Positions 7,979-16,373 of a DNA stretch of 64,000 nt are shown one piece after another. The stretch comes from a virus: the IMG/VR virus record IMGVR_UViG_3300037116_000074, positions 1-64,000 of that record. The stretch is one strand, 5' to 3'. The stretch's first letter is position 1, and every line of letters starts with the position of its first letter. The notes under the pieces are model-generated. The model searched no databases. It was not told the DNA's origin and worked only from the letters and a program-made list of their open reading frames with translations. A program made the position numbers and the translations under genes.

Positions 7979-9334
7979 GTGAAATATTCAATCCATTTAA
8001 AAAACAGCCCAGAGTCCGCCGAAGCAGTCATCGAACACCTAAAGATCGTCAAATACCTACGCCGTAAGGACATTAAGGCTGAACTCTGTGTTGGTAGGCC
8101 AATTATTAAATTCGAAGTTAATCAGCCAGGTATTATTACTCATCTTAAGAAACAATTTGATGACCAGATATTATGTGTTTTATCTAATAAACATGGTGAG
8201 GGGCAGTATAGACGTCCTAGTCAGCATGTTACAGCAGGCGCTGCACCAACCGCACTGATACCCTCTCAAGTAGCCAAAGCCTACAACTTTCCGGCCCCAG
8301 GCCCTACTATTAAACAGAAAGTCGTTGCCATCATAGAGCTAGGCGGTGGTTACAATCCATCCGATGTTTTAACTTACTGCAAACAGCAGAACATAGCCAT
8401 GCCTAGATTATGGGGGCATAATATCGACACTGGTTCTAATTCTCCCGATGGCCCAGAAGGTGCCGATGGAGAAGTAAGTTTAGATATAGATGTTGTGACC
8501 GCCATAGCCCCAGGGTGCCAAATCTTGGTTGTGTTTGCTCCTAATACCACTAATGGGATTATCGATGCTATAGCTAATATGAGTAACTATGTATTAAAAC
8601 CTGATGTGGTCAGTAATTCATGGGGTATGCCTGAAGGTGATTGGGACCCAGCTGTTATGCAGGCGATAAATAATGCTATCAAATCTTGTGTAGATAAAGG
8701 TATCAATTTCATAGCTGCCGCTGGCGATGATGGTAGTTCTGATGGCGCAAAAGGTAAAAATGTTGACTTCCCCGCTTCTAGTCCTTATGCTATTTCCTGT
8801 GGTGGTACTAGGTTAATATTAAATCCAGATGGTACTAGACAGAGCGAAGTTGTATGGAATGATTTAAAGAAAGGTGAAGGCGCTACAGGTGGTGGAATAT
8901 CCGCCGAACAAGTAGCAGATCCTATCCAAGGCAATGCACTAGGAGTAGAGCTTAGGCACTCTCCGGATATCTCAGGTAACGCAGATCCAGAATCCGGTTA
9001 TATTGTTGATGTTGATGGTAATATATCTTCCATTGGTGGTACTAGTGCAGTAGCTCCACTTTATGCCGGTTTAGCCGTTCTATTGGCTAGTAATTTAGAC
9101 GAACCATTACCCGATTTACGGAAGGTATTATATGCGAACCCTAATGTATGTTTCGATGTTGTTTCCGGGAATAATGGTGCTTACAGCGCTGGTCCTGGTT
9201 ACGATTGTTGTTCGGGACTTGGTGTTGTTGATGGAATGAAGTTGTTGAATGTTCTGAAACCGACAGCGACACAGAAGGTTATGAAATTTTTAAAACAACC
9301 AATTGGGGATTTGTTACGAAATATTTCACGTTGA
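7979..9334 (+). CDS. Sedolisin/kumamolisin-family serine-carboxyl peptidase (S53)
   Basis: Subtilisin-fold protease with a Ser-Glu-Asp triad. Start GTG 7979 is chosen for the ACAGGAG ribosome site at 7965-7971; 451 residues. Triad motifs are E165 and D169 in GADGEVSLDID and S356 in GGTSAVAP. The oxyanion Asp is in AAAGDDGSS (about 250), and a calcium-site-like YDCCSGLGVVDG lies near the C-terminus. Only about 90 residues precede the catalytic domain, much shorter than the usual prodomain of some 170-190, and there is no signal peptide. It therefore probably acts in the cytoplasm or in the virion, or is activated differently. Roles could include prohead maturation or host-protein cleavage; neither is shown. 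Confidence 0.92.
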   Translation: MKYSIHLKNSPESAEAVIEHLKIVKYLRRKDIKAELCVGRPIIKFEVNQPGIITHLKKQFDDQILCVLSNKHGEGQYRRPSQHVTAGAAPTALIPSQVAKAYNFPAPGPTIKQKVVAIIELGGGYNPSDVLTYCKQQNIAMPRLWGHNIDTGSNSPDGPEGADGEVSLDIDVVTAIAPGCQILVVFAPNTTNGIIDAIANMSNYVLKPDVVSNSWGMPEGDWDPAVMQAINNAIKSCVDKGINFIAAAGDDGSSDGAKGKNVDFPASSPYAISCGGTRLILNPDGTRQSEVVWNDLKKGEGATGGGISAEQVADPIQGNALGVELRHSPDISGNADPESGYIVDVDGNISSIGGTSAVAPLYAGLAVLLASNLDEPLPDLRKVLYANPNVCFDVVSGNNGAYSAGPGYDCCSGLGVVDGMKLLNVLKPTATQKVMKFLKQPIGDLLRNISR

Positions 9335-9401
9335 TTAATTGTTTTGTATATAAGTTTTTGTTCACGGTATAACTGTAGTAGTTAGCCATGAGGAATGAAC
9401 C

Positions 9402-9719
9402 ATGATCACTAAATCAACCAATCTAGATGCCTTAGCATCCAAATATGCAACACTCAAACACCAAATAGATGGACTGAAAGTCCAGTTTGAATCCGTCCGT
9501 GATGAATTGCTATTAGAGATGCATCCAGGAGATAAGATTGAAAATCCAGAATATAACGTTACTTGTTATGCGGGTAAGTCATCAGTCATTTGGACGAAAG
9601 CCGGTGAAGCGCATAAGAAGGAATTTCAAAACACATTAATTTCACAAGGCTTAATGGATATTAAGATTGGAGATCCGTTTGTACAAGTGCGGTTTGTGAA
9701 GCAAGCTGAGGCTGAGTAA
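9402..9719 (+). CDS. Hypothetical protein with N-terminal coiled coil
   Basis: 105 residues. Residues 8-40 (LDALASKYATLKHQIDGLKV...) form a probable coiled coil, followed by a compact domain. Ribosome site GAGGAA. First of a series of short plus-strand genes leading to the spike. Function not recognised. Confidence 0.7.
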   Translation: MITKSTNLDALASKYATLKHQIDGLKVQFESVRDELLLEMHPGDKIENPEYNVTCYAGKSSVIWTKAGEAHKKEFQNTLISQGLMDIKIGDPFVQVRFVKQAEAE

Positions 9720-9724
9720 GCAAT

Positions 9725-9931
9725 ATGGAACTAACTAAATATCGACAGCTGGAGATAATTTTAGCTAAATATAATGAATGTATGATTGAATTATACGGCG
9801 AACTTATAGAACTAGTCCCACCCCAACATAAACCAATATTAATGCAAGGATTGAGATTAAGTTTAATTCAAGTAAGTGAGGCATTTAGAATCGTGTCAGA
9901 TATGATATTTCAAGATAAGATTAAGCCATGA
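9725..9931 (+). CDS. Small helical hypothetical protein
   Basis: 68 residues, all-helical by inspection (MELTKYRQLEIILAKYNEC...). Four-base overlap with the next gene. Function unknown. Confidence 0.6.
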   Translation: MELTKYRQLEIILAKYNECMIELYGELIELVPPQHKPILMQGLRLSLIQVSEAFRIVSDMIFQDKIKP

Positions 9932-10266
9932 AACAACCCTGTGAATATGTAGATATCGCTGAAGCCACTGGTACTATCATATTAGACCGTGGTCGTCATC
10001 GCTTTGAATGGAATGCTACAGCTCCAGGTACATTTAAATTATCCGGTGCTAAACATGTTAAATTCTACGCTATGACTAACTGGAAGAATAATGGACATTT
10101 GTCTATTATGGATGGGGTCGGAAGGGTTATTGCAAAGTGGCCATCATTGTTTACTGGTTCGTTCTGCCTGGAAGGCTACGCCGAAGGCGGCTTATATGTT
10201 CGGGTTGGTGCTGTAGGGTCTATAGCGCCGAAAGTTAATATTACGTGGTATGAAGCTGATGCCTGA
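9928..10266 (+). CDS. Small beta-rich protein, possible virion component
   Basis: 112 residues; alternating hydrophobic pattern of a beta-sandwich (TGTIILDRGRHRFEWNA, GLYVRVGAVGS, VNITWYEA). Overlaps both neighbours. It has a similar ending to the protein at 1416-1823. No family recognised; neighbours suggest a small structural or decoration protein. Confidence 0.65.
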   Translation: MKQPCEYVDIAEATGTIILDRGRHRFEWNATAPGTFKLSGAKHVKFYAMTNWKNNGHLSIMDGVGRVIAKWPSLFTGSFCLEGYAEGGLYVRVGAVGSIAPKVNITWYEADA

Positions 10267-10720
10267 CCTCAACACAGCCGGATATCAAGCCAGGAGATCC
10301 TGGTCTGATGCTCATTTAACACAAGTCAAGCAAGCTCTTGGGCGGAAATTTATTATTGAAGCTAGTTTTAAACTAGATACTGAGTATGGTACTGATTTAG
10401 TAGTGCCAGATTTAAAATTTGCCGTTCGGTTACGCCAATCGAAATATTCGAATTATAGAGACTTTACACTCAGAAGCAGCGGCGGTGGAGAGCGTTCTGA
10501 ATATGCTAAATTATTAGACATTCATAAATCGCCAGATTTCCTATTCTACGGCTACGCCCTAGATAAAAATACTCTCATGGCCGGTTATCTTATTGACTTG
10601 CCAGCATGGCGTGCTAGTCTTATACTGCGTGAGATGAAGCCTGTGTTTAGAAGAAATAGCGATGGTAGTCATTTCGTGGCGTTTCCTTTCTTAGAATCAT
10701 ATAGTGAACAAATCATATGA
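10250..10720 (+). CDS. Conserved hypothetical protein, possible nuclease-like fold
   Basis: 156 residues; start ATG 10250 or 10259. The order FKLDTEYGTDLVVPD, then KFAVRLRQ, FTLRSSGGGERSEYAKLLD and FYGYALDKN resembles a widespread phage/plasmid family of unknown function. Its conserved Asp, Arg and Glu positions could form a restriction-endonuclease-like core. The acidic and basic residues are visible, but no family motif can be named with certainty. It overlaps the neighbours in a compact operon. Confidence 0.6.
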   Translation: MKLMPDLNTAGYQARRSWSDAHLTQVKQALGRKFIIEASFKLDTEYGTDLVVPDLKFAVRLRQSKYSNYRDFTLRSSGGGERSEYAKLLDIHKSPDFLFYGYALDKNTLMAGYLIDLPAWRASLILREMKPVFRRNSDGSHFVAFPFLESYSEQII

Positions 10721-10983
10721 AATACATCGACGGCACCGCAATCTTAAATTACTTACAACCGTTAGTCGAAGCTAAACGCCAAGAGCGAAGAGATTTGTCG
10801 CTGAAAATAAGTGAAACAAAATACGGATTAGAGAGAATGGAGAAAGAATGGCTGAAAATTTATATTGAATGTAAACAATTGGAAGATACTATCGCGCCTA
10901 TACAAGTAGCTCAGAGTATGCAGAATGTTATTGCTCTGCCCGTTGAAGGGATTTATGAGGAACCGGATGATGCTTCCAAATGA
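10717..10983 (+). CDS. Coiled-coil hypothetical protein
   Basis: 88 residues with a long charged helix (residues 18-62) likely to be a coiled coil. Overlaps the preceding gene by four bases and the following spike gene by 17. Function unknown; may be a spike or baseplate assembly helper by position. Confidence 0.6.
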   Translation: MKYIDGTAILNYLQPLVEAKRQERRDLSLKISETKYGLERMEKEWLKIYIECKQLEDTIAPIQVAQSMQNVIALPVEGIYEEPDDASK

Positions 10984-12049
10984 TTACGGGATCGAAGCCC
11001 ATCACCTAAACCTCCACATTAATCAGGAACAATTCAATAATCAGGTCTTTACTGTTATTGGTCATGTTTCTGGTGTCGATCCAACAACTAATAAAATTAA
11101 GTGTGTCATTCCCACTTGGACCAATGACGATATGACCTATATGGAAACCGGCTGGATTCCATTAGGCACTATGAAGGCGGGTAATCAGGAGGGTATACAA
11201 ATACTGCCCTACGGTGGTGCTACTGTAACCGACCTAACTGGTCAAGCTAATAGTACTGGTAATCCCAAGCCACAACCTGAACAAGTTTTAGTTCATATTT
11301 TAGGACAGAAGAAAGCACTCTATGTAGTCGGTGTGCAAACATTCAACCTACAGGACGTTCCACCATCTGGATATCAAGATAAATCCGGCGTAGCTGCGCA
11401 AGCTGGTGAGTGGCTGTTTAAGCATGCTACTGGTGACTATTTGTATTTTAGTAATCAGAATGCTATTACTTTACTTAGTTATACTAACCCTGCTCCGGTT
11501 TTACAACCCCAAGACGCTCCCGCTGAATTAAATCAATCCATTACTCTTGGAGTGAATGCTATTGGTGCAAATTCTAATAGTAATGGTGATAAGCCAGCAA
11601 CCGTAAATTCAACCCTTATATTGCTTAATACGGCCACTAGTGGCCAAACAAATAATGCCAACACTAATGAAAATATTACCTCTGAGACTCAGGGTTTAGC
11701 GTCTAAGAGCCTGAACATTACAGCAGATAATACCCAGGGTACTGGACGCTACACGATTACTATTAATAGTAATGACTCTGATTTAACGATCAATATTGAA
11801 GGCAATAATAATACATACAACTTGAATGTAGCTGATGGTGTTGTTAATGTAGTCAGTGAAACTAGTAATATTCAATCTAATACAGTTAATTTAGGGACCG
11901 GAACGATGCAGCGCATCCTGAATCATGTTTTCACGCAATTCTTCAACAATCATGTGCATTCCGGTGTACAATCAGGTTCGGGCACTACAGGAACGCCAAC
12001 TATAGCTGCTGATTCCGATCAAGAAAGTCAGAATGCATATTCAAGTTAA
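10967..12049 (+). CDS. Baseplate spike protein (gpV/Gp45-like)
   Basis: Central membrane-piercing spike at the tail tip. Start ATG 10967 (or 10970) is preferred because GAGG at 10957-10960 is the only ribosome site. About 360 residues. N-terminal OB-fold region (VFTVIGHVSGVDPTTNKIKC, GWIPLGTMKAGNQEG), followed by a repetitive Asn/Thr/Ser beta-helix. It ends in the diagnostic tip motif FFNNHVHSG...TGTPT, whose His-x-His binds an apical metal ion in P2/phi92-type spikes. It begins the plus-strand baseplate block, separated from the wedge genes by the structured region at 12227-12650. Confidence 0.88.
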   Translation: MMLPNDYGIEAHHLNLHINQEQFNNQVFTVIGHVSGVDPTTNKIKCVIPTWTNDDMTYMETGWIPLGTMKAGNQEGIQILPYGGATVTDLTGQANSTGNPKPQPEQVLVHILGQKKALYVVGVQTFNLQDVPPSGYQDKSGVAAQAGEWLFKHATGDYLYFSNQNAITLLSYTNPAPVLQPQDAPAELNQSITLGVNAIGANSNSNGDKPATVNSTLILLNTATSGQTNNANTNENITSETQGLASKSLNITADNTQGTGRYTITINSNDSDLTINIEGNNNTYNLNVADGVVNVVSETSNIQSNTVNLGTGTMQRILNHVFTQFFNNHVHSGVQSGSGTTGTPTIAADSDQESQNAYSS

Positions 12050-12061
12050 GGAGTATTATAT

Positions 12062-12214
12062 ATGGTAGTTTTTTTAGTAGTTTTAGTTCCGCTTGTCATA
12101 GCAACAGCAACATTCGATTTGGTTGTTGCAGAAACTGAAGTCGGCATGAAAAAAGTAGGACATGCAGTAGCTGCTTGTTGGCATAGACATCATGTGAAGA
12201 AAGCAGCTCAGTAG
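12062..12214 (+). CDS. Small membrane protein
   Basis: 50 residues with one hydrophobic segment (2-18, MVVFLVVLVPLVIATATF) and a His/Lys-rich tail (WHRHHVKK). Strong ribosome site AAGGAG. Lies between the spike and the structured noncoding region. Function unknown; a holin-like role is possible. Confidence 0.55.
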   Translation: MVVFLVVLVPLVIATATFDLVVAETEVGMKKVGHAVAACWHRHHVKKAAQ

Positions 12215-12220
12215 TATAAT
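12215..12220 (+). promoter_or_regulatory. Perfect -10 box upstream of the structured noncoding region
   Basis: TATAAT directly after the TAG stop of the preceding gene. Its predicted start, about seven bases downstream (near 12227), coincides with the 5' edge of the first long-range stem (TACGAT at 12228). No good -35 is seen. Confidence 0.5.
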
Positions 12221-12226
12221 AATTCT

Positions 12227-12650
12227 GTACGATTAGTTTAAGCAAGAACCTGATCATTGTAGGTCGGAGATACTCCTAGTATCGTATAGATTAGATGGTA
12301 TTACAGCCATCATCAGAGTTAATGAAAAAAGGCCCATCTAAATAAGTCCTTTTCTAGTAATAGATAGTTATGGTGAGCCCTGGAGAGATCTGGGGCTTCT
12401 CTGTGACTAATTTAGCGAAAGCGCCTAATTTACTGCACAGTAAATAATAGTAAAACCCCCCGGTCTTCAAACTCCGGCGGGCTAACGATTTACGGCTTAT
12501 CTGGGTTGCAACCCTAAATAGTTCCTATATCCTATCGGCACAGTCTACAGCCGTTACCGCTTTTTCAAATATAAGCATCCACCGTTACGAAATCTACGCT
12601 GCACTACTGTAAGTTCTCAGCGATTAAAATATAATAACATAAACTACCCC
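12227..12650 (+). ncRNA. Candidate structured noncoding RNA (or very long structured leader)
   Basis: The 480 bases between 12215 and 12694 have no convincing ORF but many paired elements. TACGAT 12228-12233 pairs with ATCGTA 12281-12286 and encloses ACCT/AGGT (12248/12261) and GGAG/CTCC (12266/12273). TTAGATGG 12291-12298 pairs with CCATCTAA 12334-12341. GAGCCC 12375-12380 pairs with GGGCTT 12393-12398. ATTTACTG 12428-12435 pairs with CAGTAAAT 12438-12445. A GC hairpin CCC-C-CCGG/CCGG-C-GGG spans 12456-12481. GGGTTGCAACCC lies at 12503-12514, within ACGGCT 12492/AGCCGT 12549. It matches no RNA family I can name. It could be an independent phage RNA or the 5' leader of the wedge operon. Confidence 0.6.
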
Positions 12651-12694
12651 CATAAAGTAAGGTAAAATAGGTTTAATTATTATGGAGTTTTACC

Positions 12695-13111
12695 TTGGCA
12701 CAACAACAGCTCTACTTAGAATGCGGCGGTGATTTCGTTTTAAATGGCAATGGTGGGCTACAGTGGGCTACGAATCCGTGGGATGTTATTCGCCAGAACT
12801 TTGAACGCTTCCTTTTTACCTCCCCAGCTCTTAATTCAGTATCCGGACAGCCTCAACCTGCTGATTGGATTTTCTTTCCTAAGTTTGGTCTGGGTGCTAG
12901 TCGTATGGTTGGACAAGTCTTTAACTCAGCTTATATTAATAAATTACAACAAATAGTCTATCAGGGTGCTCTGGCTGCCTCTACAGGTAACAGTAATGTA
13001 CCCCCTGTAGTAACCGTGACTCAAGGTCCAGTACCTAATCAATTAAACGTTCGGGTGGTCATTACACCAACCAATATGCCAGCACAGACGCTGAATGTGA
13101 CGTTGCCATGA
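12695..13111 (+). CDS. Baseplate wedge protein, gp25-like (tentative)
   Basis: 138 residues, TTG start at 12695 behind a clear TATGGAG ribosome site. The N-terminal part (WATNPWDVIRQNFERFLFT, then FFPKFGLGASRMVGQ) matches the pattern of small wedge proteins that lie directly before gpJ. The C-terminal half is beta-rich. The four-base overlap with gpJ supports a wedge role. Sequence similarity alone is weak. Confidence 0.6.
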   Translation: MAQQQLYLECGGDFVLNGNGGLQWATNPWDVIRQNFERFLFTSPALNSVSGQPQPADWIFFPKFGLGASRMVGQVFNSAYINKLQQIVYQGALAASTGNSNVPPVVTVTQGPVPNQLNVRVVITPTNMPAQTLNVTLP

Positions 13112-14262
13112 GTATTAACACCCAATCGCTCCAGGCATTCATCACTCAATTTATTTCAGCTTTCGCACAACAAACCGGTGTTACTCCAGTTCTGGGCATC
13201 GGCGATCCATTAGAAGGTCTGGCTAACGCCACCGCCGCTAACGCGATGTATCTACAATTCCAAGCGCAGCAAACTGTTTTCTTCGCCCGTTTACAGACAT
13301 GCTTTGGTCCAGATGTAGACAGCTTCTGTATGCAGTTCAACTTTCCGCGTGAAGGAGCACAATACGCTTCTGGACAAGTAACGCTGGCAGTACCACTACC
13401 AGTAGTAACGCAATTAGTTATTCCAATTGGAACTATCATACAAACGACAGGATCAACAGTACAGTATCAATTAGTAGCGGATACAGGTCAGGCAGCCTAT
13501 AACGTTGGCTTACAGGCTTACGTACTGGCATCCGGGGGACCAACAAGTATCACGGCATCTGTACAGGCTTTAGTGCCTGGTTCAGCTAGCAATGTTCAGA
13601 TTGGGCAGCTAGTTAATTATGGGACTTCTTCGTATGGTTTTACTAGTGTCACTAACTTAGCTCCTATTATTAATGGTGCTGATGCTGAAGCTGATGCTGC
13701 CTATAAAGCCCGCTTCGAAGAATACATTCAGTCCCTATCTAAGGCAACATATTTAGCCATTCTAGTCACATGTCAAACAGTCTTCCCGGATTTCACATAT
13801 ACGATTTTAAACAACACGACTCCATTTAATACTATAGTTCCAGGTTGGTTTACAGTCATAGCCAATAATCCTGGTGAGACAGTTACATCACCACAGTTAG
13901 CGGCACTTCTATTAGCTGTTCAAAATGTACGCGCCTTTACAATTGAATGCAGTGTTATAGCTGCTATACCAGTTAGACCTAATATTAATTTGAATGTATC
14001 AGTATTACCCAATACAGTCCTTAGCACTGTTGAAGCAGCAGTACAAACAGCAATTATTGGTTATGTTAATAGCTTACCTACTAATGCGAAATTATATCTA
14101 TCCGACCTAGTGAATGTGGCTTTCAGTGCATCAACTTTAATTACATCGGTGGAATGGTCATCAGTGACAATTAATGGCCAACCGGTAGATTTTCAACCAG
14201 CTATATTTCATGTTGTGCAGGCTAATGTTAATACGGTACTTGTTGGAATTTACGTCGGATGA
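13108..14262 (+). CDS. Baseplate wedge protein gpJ-like
   Basis: 384 residues. Organised like Baseplate_J proteins: helical N-terminus, a beta domain with VIPIGTIIQTTGSTVQYQL and PGSASNVQIGQLV, the characteristic NGADAEADAAYKARF segment (about 190-205), and a C-terminal domain with repeated long strands. gpJ proteins form the wedges around the hub and trigger sheath contraction. ATGA overlaps on both sides show tight coupling with the gp25-like and gpI-like genes. Confidence 0.9.
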   Translation: MSINTQSLQAFITQFISAFAQQTGVTPVLGIGDPLEGLANATAANAMYLQFQAQQTVFFARLQTCFGPDVDSFCMQFNFPREGAQYASGQVTLAVPLPVVTQLVIPIGTIIQTTGSTVQYQLVADTGQAAYNVGLQAYVLASGGPTSITASVQALVPGSASNVQIGQLVNYGTSSYGFTSVTNLAPIINGADAEADAAYKARFEEYIQSLSKATYLAILVTCQTVFPDFTYTILNNTTPFNTIVPGWFTVIANNPGETVTSPQLAALLLAVQNVRAFTIECSVIAAIPVRPNINLNVSVLPNTVLSTVEAAVQTAIIGYVNSLPTNAKLYLSDLVNVAFSASTLITSVEWSSVTINGQPVDFQPAIFHVVQANVNTVLVGIYVG

Positions 14263-16337
14263 CCGTTCTTATACCATCATTAGCCGTCGCGGGAGAAATT
14301 GTAAGCGTTCCTCATAACGCACAATCAATCGATGTTACTCTCCCTAATCTTGTATCGGATTATATTGTCTCAGGTCAACTGTCCACACCAACTACCTGCT
14401 GGCTTTCAGGAACTAATGGCAATATCGCAACATTCAGTTTTGGTTCGCCTGCTGATGCAGATGCAACTTTAACTGTTATCGCACTCCCGGCCGGGTTATC
14501 TGGATTAACGACTTTAGTTTTACCTGCTGGTACGCGCAGTTATTCGGTAACTGTACCTACGGGTCAATCAGTATTGCCGATCTGCCAGTGGAATACACAG
14601 GTATGGTATGTAATCGCCGGTAATACATGGACGTTTTATTTCTCCGCACCATCTAGTATCCCCAGTGTATTTTCATACTTAGTTGTAGGGCCTGGGCAGA
14701 ACACGCAAATCAATCAGCAGCCTGTTGATCCAGCTAGTTACACCTGGACGATTGATGCAGAGATGAGTGCTTTTTATCTTCCAATAGCAGCAGTTAGTTG
14801 GAATACGGCCATTGGTTTCATTCCCGATGAAGAAGCACAACGGGTAACTTTACAGTTTACTAACGGAGCACCGGCCTATGCCAGTACATCAGTACTAGTT
14901 GTTAGTCTCCCTATTAATGTATCTATATTCCCATTACCACAGCCAGCCGTTATTCAACAACCGACTCCCTGGATCGTGAGTGTCATCACTCCTGAAGACT
15001 GGGCACTTCGAATGATCGCATTCTTCCCTTATCCCTGGATTTCTGATTACGCCCGAAGTATAGCCGGGATATCGTACGCAATTTTCTTAGCCACTGGTAC
15101 AGAGTTGAATTACATTTCACAACAGTTATACTATGCATGGCAAGCATGTCGTTTACAAACCGCAGTTAACGGTGCCCTGGATTTATTCGCTCAGGATTAT
15201 TTCGGTAATAATCTGCCAAGACAATCTGGAGAAACAGACAATGCATATCGTATCCGTATTCAGGCACTATTATTCCAACCTCAAGTTACGCGGGAAGCGA
15301 TTGTTAATGCTGTTCAGTTTGCATATCCAGGGACCATTGTTCGCGCTCTTGAGCCTTGGGCTGTATCCGACACAGGTTACTTCGCAGACAACACATCAGA
15401 TTATAGTGGTAGTTATTACGACTATGACAGTCCGACTATCCCAAGTTTATATGGCAATCAGCAAGCGCGTTATCAAGGTTATTTCGAAATTCAATTAGCA
15501 CCGGCTACTGAATTATCTTATAGCCTCTGGGGATTCGATTTCGCCTCAGCTTATGATGCAGTAACAGGCTGGTTCTTCGAACCAGTGACAGCGCTACAGA
15601 CACAGATTGGCTTAATCAATAACTTAATCAATCAAATTACAGCACAGGGAACTCAGATATTTGTTAAGTATATTGCTGGAATTATCAATCCGTTTTCAGT
15701 GGGTGGTAGCTTCCCGATTGCCACCGGGAGATGGAATTTCACAGTCAATGTGCCAAACTCTATTGGATTTTATCTATTCTTCTGTCAACTAAGCCAACCA
15801 ATCAGTATCTGGGAAACATCCGCGCCGGCACTAAGTTTTGGACTGACATCATCGGCTCCAGTACCATCGGGAACGATATTAAACTATTTAGCTATAGAAA
15901 ATGCCACTCAAGGAGTGGGAATAGCAGCGATTAATCGTGGAGACACGGGATATCACTATTCGGGGGATGCTGTTAATAACATCGTATTAATTCAACCAGA
16001 GTGGAATACATCATATTTCTATACAGGGCGTTCAGTTAATGCGATTAACTTCGAATTTGGATCTCCGGCACCTGTTGGTACATTGGCTAATACCTTAAAA
16101 GTTCCTCTCAGTGGACAAGCAGGGTATGCCGCAGTTGCTGCGAATGCTCTAACTAAGACTATAGCCCTAACGGTAGACCAACAGAACATACCTTTATGCG
16201 TACCGAATTGGAATACAATCGTTGGTTGCACACCTGATCCGGTGAATAATCAGATTCACTTAACATTTTCAGTTCCTGCTCCGCCAGATTCATCAGGTGA
16301 AATTATGTTTATTGCTTACAACGTGACGCCAGTTTAA
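14259..16337 (+). CDS. Repeat-containing gpI-like baseplate/tail protein
   Basis: 692 residues. A central helical part (about 245-350; PYPWISDYARSIAGISYAIF, FGNNLPRQSGETDNAYRIRI) resembles tail protein I/wedge proteins that link fibres to the baseplate. It is flanked on both sides by copies of a beta unit of about 70 residues. Each unit carries a W-N-T followed by a short gap and an FxFxxPAP-type strand (CQWNTQVW, VSWNTAIG, PEWNTSYF, PNWNTIVG), roughly three before and three after the core. The repeats probably form a stalk or adhesin-like arms. The ATG overlaps gpJ by four bases. Confidence 0.75.
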   Translation: MTVLIPSLAVAGEIVSVPHNAQSIDVTLPNLVSDYIVSGQLSTPTTCWLSGTNGNIATFSFGSPADADATLTVIALPAGLSGLTTLVLPAGTRSYSVTVPTGQSVLPICQWNTQVWYVIAGNTWTFYFSAPSSIPSVFSYLVVGPGQNTQINQQPVDPASYTWTIDAEMSAFYLPIAAVSWNTAIGFIPDEEAQRVTLQFTNGAPAYASTSVLVVSLPINVSIFPLPQPAVIQQPTPWIVSVITPEDWALRMIAFFPYPWISDYARSIAGISYAIFLATGTELNYISQQLYYAWQACRLQTAVNGALDLFAQDYFGNNLPRQSGETDNAYRIRIQALLFQPQVTREAIVNAVQFAYPGTIVRALEPWAVSDTGYFADNTSDYSGSYYDYDSPTIPSLYGNQQARYQGYFEIQLAPATELSYSLWGFDFASAYDAVTGWFFEPVTALQTQIGLINNLINQITAQGTQIFVKYIAGIINPFSVGGSFPIATGRWNFTVNVPNSIGFYLFFCQLSQPISIWETSAPALSFGLTSSAPVPSGTILNYLAIENATQGVGIAAINRGDTGYHYSGDAVNNIVLIQPEWNTSYFYTGRSVNAINFEFGSPAPVGTLANTLKVPLSGQAGYAAVAANALTKTIALTVDQQNIPLCVPNWNTIVGCTPDPVNNQIHLTFSVPAPPDSSGEIMFIAYNVTPV

Positions 16338-16373
16338 GGTAGAATAGAGACTAACTTCGGGAGAAATTTCTTA

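Noticed and set aside
12227-12287. tRNA-like cloverleaf (7-bp GTACGAT/ATCGTAT acceptor, TAGTTTAAGC D-arm-like)
   Set aside because: Only 61 bases, anticodon loop would be 8 bases, and the T-arm GGAG-ATA-CTCC lacks a TTC loop; kept as part of the structured RNA instead.
12442-12481. Minus-strand rho-independent terminator (GC hairpin followed by TTTTACTATTATTT)
   Set aside because: No minus-strand gene lies upstream to terminate; more likely an internal stem of the plus-strand RNA. Not excluded as a bidirectional element.
12456-12481. Opal-suppressor or selenocysteine tRNA from the CTTCAAA loop
   Set aside because: Flanking stem does not pair as an anticodon stem; TAA, TAG and TGA are all used as ordinary stops, so no recoding is indicated.
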